From the NCBI RefSeq assembly GCF_026745355.1, contig NC_079208.1:25409305-25473304 (forward strand): DNA of 64,000 nt, read 5' to 3'. Origin of the DNA: Beta vulgaris subsp. vulgaris. Lineage: Eukaryota; Streptophyta; Magnoliopsida; Caryophyllales; Amaranthaceae. The first letter of the stretch is position 1. Each line of letters starts with the position of its first letter. Below, in pieces: positions 59,232 to 64,000 of this stretch. The notes below the pieces were generated by a model. The model was not told the origin of the DNA. It saw only the letters and a list, made by a program, of their open reading frames with translations, and did no database searches. The position numbers were made by a program, and so were the translations under genes.

Positions 59232-59545
59232 TTTTTCAGTTAATGCTTATAATGTTTCAGTTGATGTCTTTTTTATTTCAGTTGATGTCTTTCACTTGTT
59301 TTTTACAGTTTTAGTTAATTGATTTATTATTTCAGTTCATTGGTCTATTCTTTCAGTTGGTTGGTTTATCCTTTCATTTGATGTTGTTTTTCTTTCATTT
59401 AGACATTTCTACCTTTCATTTGGTATTTTTGATTTTGTTTTTCTTTGATTTTTTTGATGTTTTCAGTTGATTATTGTATTCTTTCAGTTGATTCTTGTAT
59501 TCTTTCAGTTGGTGTGTAAATTCTTTCAGCTTGTATTGTTTTTCT
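59232..59545 (+). repeat. Degenerate TTTCAGTTGATG array inside the hAT element
   Basis: CTTTCAGTTGAT, TTTCAGTTGATGTC and TTTCATTTGGT variants recur about every 20-25 bases, directly upstream (minus-strand sense) of the captured proteasome fragment. Confidence 0.75.
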
Positions 59546-60222
59546 TTCATTTCGTCTTCTGTGTGTGACGTCCGACGAGAATGGTTTGTCAGACGAGTCT
59601 GACACAATACCATCTCTAAACTGAATAAATAGGTCCAACTAAGTACTTCCATTGATCATTGTCACTCTTTATCCGCATGCCTTTTTAATACAAAACGTTC
59701 ACTCCTTCCTTTCTTTCCTCACCAATGTGGGACTTCAGAAATTTCATATAACAAAGCTTGAAATCACATGCGGCACTTCACCGATGTGGGACGTACACTT
59801 GAAATTTTGTATGATGTAGGTTGTAGCATGCAAGTTTATTTTTTTCTTTTGTAATATGTAGTTGCTAATTTTTTGTAATATCTTTTTTTTTTAAAGATAT
59901 TATGTGTTTAATGTTTATATAAATAATTTTAAAATGATTAAACTAGTTAATTAAAAACTTTATAAATAGTCCAATAATACAAATAAGACATAATTTAAAA
60001 TGAAGTTTAGTGAAAGGTAGTAAGATTTTATAATGAAAATAAGGTTGTTGTTTACTTTCTATGTTGATGCGGGATATTAATATCTTATATAAAAAAATAT
60101 CTAAAATAGTTTCAACCTTGTTCACGAACTCTCGAGCCGAGCCCTCTCGCGCCGAGATTTGACCGAGCCGAACTCAAATAGTTTGCAAGCCAACCTGACT
60201 CATTAACACCCCTAGTGGAATC

Positions 60223-60957
60223 AACATATACGTGGTATCGAAGTAGAAGTAGTATTGGGAAGTGTAGGAGACTTTTTAGGAAAGTTAATTATTTAGCTTG
60301 ATGAAAAAGAAAAGATAAAATTATGAGATTTTATGAAGATCTTTACTTAATTAAACTTATTCTCTTTATTTTAATTTACCAAAAACCCTTTTATAATAAA
60401 ACACTATTTATTTAAATAACCTTAGAAGTATTATTCCAAATTCCTAATTTTTTGCGTGTGTTCTCATGTTTAAAAACGTTATTAAGACTCGTAAAATAAT
60501 TGCATAAATTCTAAAAATTAAACTCTTAACTTTTAGTTCATGTCTACTCTAATGAAACTTCTTTTTAGCGGTTTCGCTTATTGTGAACTTTTGGAACTCA
60601 TAATCGCAAACATACAGGAACTTGAAAGCTCTCTTAAAGATCTTGGGCTTCATAGTAACTAGTATGATTGAGTTGCTCTTCATATTATTTTACTTGAGCT
60701 CGTACATTAAATTACATGCTTTTATATGGAACATGTGATTGCATCTTGTTCCAACGAGTTCCAACTCAGGAACTCACTGTATACACAAATTTCGAGTCAA
60801 AATAAATAAGAAAAGAAACAAAGTAACAAAGAAACTATATTTCAATAAATGTATTAAATACAATCTCTGTAAACAATTTACGATAAAAAATAAACTAAGT
60901 CTTCTGATTATGTTTCGTAGCTTGAGAGTGACACGTGTTGGTGTTGACGTGGAGCTA
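60223..60957. other. Intergenic or LTR sequence left of the minisatellite
   Basis: AT-rich and without a gene. Some or all of it may belong to the 3' LTR of the gypsy element that starts (minus strand) at 61731, but I could not find the other LTR boundary. Confidence 0.35.
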
Positions 60958-61165
60958 CGTGTAGACTAACATTTTGTCACGTCAACCCAAGTTTGAGTGT
61001 GGACTGACGTCTTGTCAACGTCAACCTGAGTTTGAATGTGGACTGACGTTTTGTCAACGTCAACCTGAGTTTGAATGTGGGATGTCGTCTTGTCAACGTC
61101 AACCTGAGTTTGAATGTGGGATGACATTTTGTCAACGTCAACCTGAGTTCGAATTTTCTTTCAGT
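60958..61165 (+). repeat. 39-bp minisatellite with GTCAACGTCAACC core
   Basis: GTCAACG recurs at 61014, 61053, 61092 and 61131, exactly 39 bp apart, with a diverged first unit from about 60975. Each unit reads TGACGT.TTGTCAACGTCA then ACC.GAGTTTGAATGTGG. Because the period is divisible by three it yields a 13-residue repeat artefact (CQRQPEFECG). Each unit contains two TTGAC cores on the minus strand and a TGACG on the plus strand. Confidence 0.95.
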
Positions 61166-61731
61166 GTATCCGAATGAGGGCCGAACAAAAGCTTGAATCT
61201 CCGTCGAATGTGTTTGAGTGTATCTGAACAGTCGGCACGAATTTGATGTGCTTATTGACTATTTGATGAGAGAAGTCCAAGAGAAATTTATGAGCTCTTG
61301 AGAATAATGATTTTTTCGATCCCGTCAACTAAGAGATGTGAGGTCTATGTATAGGGAATGGAGATCCCTTCATGGACTTGATAATTTATGGATTTAGGCC
61401 TGTTTATGACTTGAAAGTCTTTTTTTTACCTTTGCCATTTGACCACCTTATTCGGACTAACAATATGGGCTAGCCCAAATATTTTAGAACCCAAATTATA
61501 TTTGTTTAATTTAATTTGGATAATGTTATTTGAGTAGGCTAAAATAATTAAATTTAAATTGGGCTAATCGTATTTATTTTAATTCAACAATAATCAATTT
61601 TTTTTAATGTAAAACACTAATAAATTTTTTAAACGAGTGAAATTGCTATAATACCCTTTGCTTAAAATATTTATTTTAGAAAATAAATATTTTAATTAAT
61701 AAATAAATACTTGAAAATATGGGGTATTACA
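61166..61731 (-). mobile_element. 3' LTR segment of the gypsy element (inner end at 61731)
   Basis: On the minus strand the sequence starting at 61731 reads TGTAATACCCCATATTTTC, a typical LTR start, directly after a purine-rich tract. The outer end was not located, so the LTR may extend left through the minisatellite toward 60223. The start resembles that of the solo LTR at 55624. Confidence 0.5.
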
Positions 61732-61732
61732 G

Positions 61733-61770
61733 TCTACCCCCCTTAAAAGAAGTTTCGACCTCGAAACTCA
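61733..61770 (-). other. Polypurine tract of the gypsy element
   Basis: The minus strand reads CTTTTAAGGGGGGTAGAC and is followed at once by TGTAATACC, as expected for second-strand priming. A near copy of the block (CTACCCCCCTTAAAAGGAG on the plus strand) occurs at about 61921-61940. Confidence 0.7.
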
Positions 61771-64000
61771 AGACAAAAAGTCATAATCACTTTCCAAAAA
61801 TGGATTAAAATTTGAAATTGTAGTTTCTAACTCAAATGCTCATGTCTAAAATGCATATAATGACTCAAAAATATGCTAAAATGTAATAACTATAGTAAAA
61901 GCGCGAAACTCTATCGCATTCTACCCCCCTTAAAAGGAGTTACGACCCCGTAACTCGACAACTAACCTCGGAAAACAACGCCGGATATTTCTTGCGCATA
62001 TCCACTTCCGTTTCCCATGTTGCTTCCTCAGTCTGATGGTTTGACCATAATACTTTAACTAATCTTACATCCTTAGTCCGAGTACTTCTAACTTTACTAT
62101 CAAGGATTCTTACAGGTCTTTCCTCGTAAGTCAAACTATCATCTAATTCAATGGTCTCAGGTTGCAGCACATGAAACACATCCGGAATATACTTCCTTAA
62201 CTGAGATATATGGAAAACATCATGGACTCGACTTAAATCATTTGGAAAATTCAACTTATATGCCACTTTTCCGATCTTCTTTAACACCTCATATGGCCTG
62301 ATATACTTTGGGCTTAACTTTCCATTCTTCCCAAATCGCATCACCCCTTTCATTGGAGATATTTTCAACAATACCTTCTCCCCAACCTGAAACTCTTCAT
62401 CCCTTCGCTTCAAATCAGCATAACTCTTCTGCCGATCTTGAGCTGCTTTGATCTTTTCTTGAATCACTTTCACTTGCTTACGTCTCTTTGAGGAACTCGG
62501 TCCAAGCACCACAGTTTCACTAATATCATTCCAGCAGACTGGACTTCTCACTTCTGACCATACAAAGCCTCAAACGGAGCCATACCAATACTTGCATGAT
62601 GACTGTTGTTGTAGGAAAATTCTATAAATCCAGGAAATCTCCCACGAACCTGATACTCCATAAACAAGATCGCAACATATCTTCTAAAGTCTGAATTGTT
62701 CGTTCTGTTTGCCATCTTGTAGCCGATCAAAAGTTGTACTCAGTAACAAATTAGTACCCAAAGCCTTCTGCAAACTCTGCCAAAAAGTTGGACAAGAATC
62801 GTGAATCACGATCGGAAACAATGTCCTTAGGCACACCATGATATTTCACCACCCACTTCACATATGCTTTAGCCAATTGATCCATCGACCAAGTATTCTT
62901 CATAGGTATGAAAGTTGCAGATTTAGTTAACGATCTACCGCTACCCAAATTGTATCATTTCCAGCCTTATTTTTTGGTAATGCAGACACAAAATCCATTG
63001 ATATAGAATCTCATTTCCAACTCGGAATATCCAGAGGTTGAACCTTCCCTTGCGGCCTCTTGTGCTCAAACTTGACCTTTTGCATGTGAGACATTGAGCC
63101 ACGAACTCTGCTACCTCTCGCTTCATGTTTGGCCACCAGAACTTTTCTTCATGTCCTTATACAGCTTATCACCACCTGGGTGTACTGAATAAGGTGAGCT
63201 ATGAGCTTCTTCCATTAATTTTCGCTTCTTCTCTATTACTTGGTATACACCATGTCCCCTTGAACCGAATACTTCCATCATCGGCTATCTGGAAATCCGA
63301 CACCTGACCATCCCGGATCTTCTCTCGAATCTTTTCTAACTTTTCATCCTTTGATTGACCCTCCCTAATCTCATCATAGATTGAGGGTTGAATCGACAAA
63401 GAACCCAATAATTCTTCAACACCGCCTTCTTCTAGTACCTCCAATGACATTTTCTGAAACTCGACACATAACTGACTTGGCAGCACCATTGCATTAACTG
63501 AATGACTCGACTTTCGACTCAATGCATCAGCAACAACATTAGCTTTCCCTTCATGATACTGGATCTCAGATCATAATCCTTGATCAACTCCAACCACCTC
63601 CTCTGCCTCATGTTCAACTCCTTCTGAGTGAAAATATACTTTAAGCTCTTATGATCCGTGTACAACTTACACGTTGCCCCATACAAGTAGTGTGCCATAT
63701 CTTCAAAGCAAACACTATTGCAGCTAATTCGAGATCATGGGTTGGATAATTCACCTCATATGGTTTTAACTGCCTAGAAGCATAAGCGATGACCTTCCGG
63801 TTCTGCATCAATACACACCCTAACCCAAATTTCGAAGCATCACTATAAACATCATACTGTTGGCTTTCATCAGGTAGAGCCAAAACAGGTGTTGTAGTCA
63901 ACCTTTCCTTCAACGCCGAAAAAGCTTCCTCACACTCTGGAGTCCAAACAAACTTACATTCTTTCTTCATCAGGCTAGTCATTGGTCTCGATATCTTTGA
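61771..64000 (-). mobile_element. Internal region of a Ty3/gypsy chromovirus-type element, cut by the right edge
   Basis: Order on the minus strand from the right edge: RNase H, spacer, integrase zinc-binding region, integrase core, C-terminal domain with chromodomain, then PPT and LTR. This Pol order (RT-RH-INT) and the chromodomain place it with plant chromoviruses. Protease, RT and the 5' LTR would lie beyond 64000. Confidence 0.9.
61940..63982 (-). pseudogene. Gypsy Pol 3' half: RNase H, integrase and chromodomain, decayed
   Basis: RNase H at 63982-63690 ([53 protein letters not shown]). The linker and start of the integrase region are at 63522-63199. The zinc-binding end is at 63126-63060 (EFVAQCLTCKR). 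The integrase core is at 62948-62751 (VVKYHGVPKDIVSDRDSRF, with the central Asp) and 62730-62548. The C-terminal domain at 62551-61940 ends in a chromodomain (VKVLWSNHQTEEATWE). The open pieces use at least three different frames, so there are several frameshifts plus stops, including one straight after the RNase H KIW motif near 63690. Such Pol proteins copy the element RNA and insert the DNA; this copy cannot. I describe breaks only and do not reconstruct the protein. Confidence 0.92.

Larger units (their letters stand above)
58668..60214. mobile_element. Non-autonomous hAT element, 1547 bp, carrying a captured proteasome gene fragment
   Basis: Termini TAGGGGTGTTAACGAGCCGA and inverted TAGGGGTGTTAATGAGTCAG. 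Flanking octamers GTGGGATC (58660-58667) and GTGGAATC (60215-60222) differ at one position, consistent with an aged 8-bp hAT TSD. The left subterminal region has repeated GAGCTCGAAGCTCGGCTT units. Inside are a proteasome alpha-6 fragment (59011-59220, minus), a TTTCAGTTGATG array (59232-59545) and AT-rich DNA with two GATGTGGGAC/AATGTGGGAC motifs (about 59733 and 59783). No transposase is present. Confidence 0.9.

Noticed and set aside
58668..60214. A functional proteasome subunit gene
   Set aside because: Only the N-terminal 57 codons are present, with substitutions at conserved positions, and they lie wholly within a transposon.
60974..61177. 67-codon Cys/Gln/Glu repeat protein
   Set aside because: A frame through the 39-bp minisatellite; the repeat peptide has no family resemblance.
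1..64000. CRISPR arrays, bacterial defence systems, operons or plasmid-like features
   Set aside because: The repeats lack spacer structure and the gene architecture is clearly plant nuclear.
1..64000. tRNA, rRNA or snRNA genes
   Set aside because: I saw no convincing A/B-box cloverleaf or rRNA-like stretch by eye; a tRNAscan or covariance search could still find a diverged one.

Overview
The window is nuclear DNA from a plant, most likely a core eudicot. The evidence is an intron-rich single-copy gene with GT-AG introns, AT-rich intergenic DNA, and plant-type transposons: CACTA with TnpD and Transposase_24 proteins, FAR1-like MULE, Ulp1-bearing element, hAT, Stowaway MITEs, plant L1-like LINE, and chromodomain Ty3/gypsy. 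The species cannot be fixed from the sequence alone. Nothing bacterial or organellar was seen.

Only one intact host gene is present. It lies at 26254-44289 (+) and has 16 exons that join in phase into a 479-codon WD40 protein, PRL1/PRL2 (pleiotropic regulatory locus), a subunit of the spliceosome-associated NTC/MAC complex. Its 18 kb length comes mostly from intron insertions: a 9-bp-TSD MITE in intron 5; a transposon nest in the 7.4 kb intron 7, including a hAT element with a perfect 8-bp TSD; a microsatellite split by a MITE in intron 9; a hAT relic in intron 11; and a foldback element in intron 12. A 5'-truncated LINE has landed 363 bp past the stop codon.

Left of PRL1 (1-25139) is a nest of DNA transposons. 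A large minus-strand CACTA element (ORF1 1023-5475, TnpD 6018-9240, 5' terminus at 10595) is inserted inside the FAR1-type DNA-binding domain of a MULE transposase relic (10596-13027, +). Convergent to that relic is a decayed, multi-exon Ulp1/C48 protease gene (21075-13986, -) whose catalytic His, Asp and Cys motifs are still readable. It is interrupted by a 1244-bp non-autonomous CACTA element (TSD ATT) and by a Stowaway MITE that itself carries a 580-bp retroposed sequence with an 18-bp TSD. A further Stowaway element and a probable 3.3 kb solo LTR follow.

Right of PRL1 (44290-64000) are the LINE (44652-48240), AT-rich DNA with degenerate CAGTT blocks, a clean Stowaway element (51121-51438), a 2.37 kb solo LTR with TSD GAACG (55624-57990), and a 1547-bp non-autonomous hAT element (58668-60214). 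The hAT element carries a captured fragment of a 20S proteasome alpha-6 (PAF) gene. The window ends with a 39-bp minisatellite and the 3' half of a decayed chromovirus-type Ty3/gypsy element (61731 to the right edge, minus strand). Apart from PRL1 the genes belong to mobile elements, and most are visibly broken.
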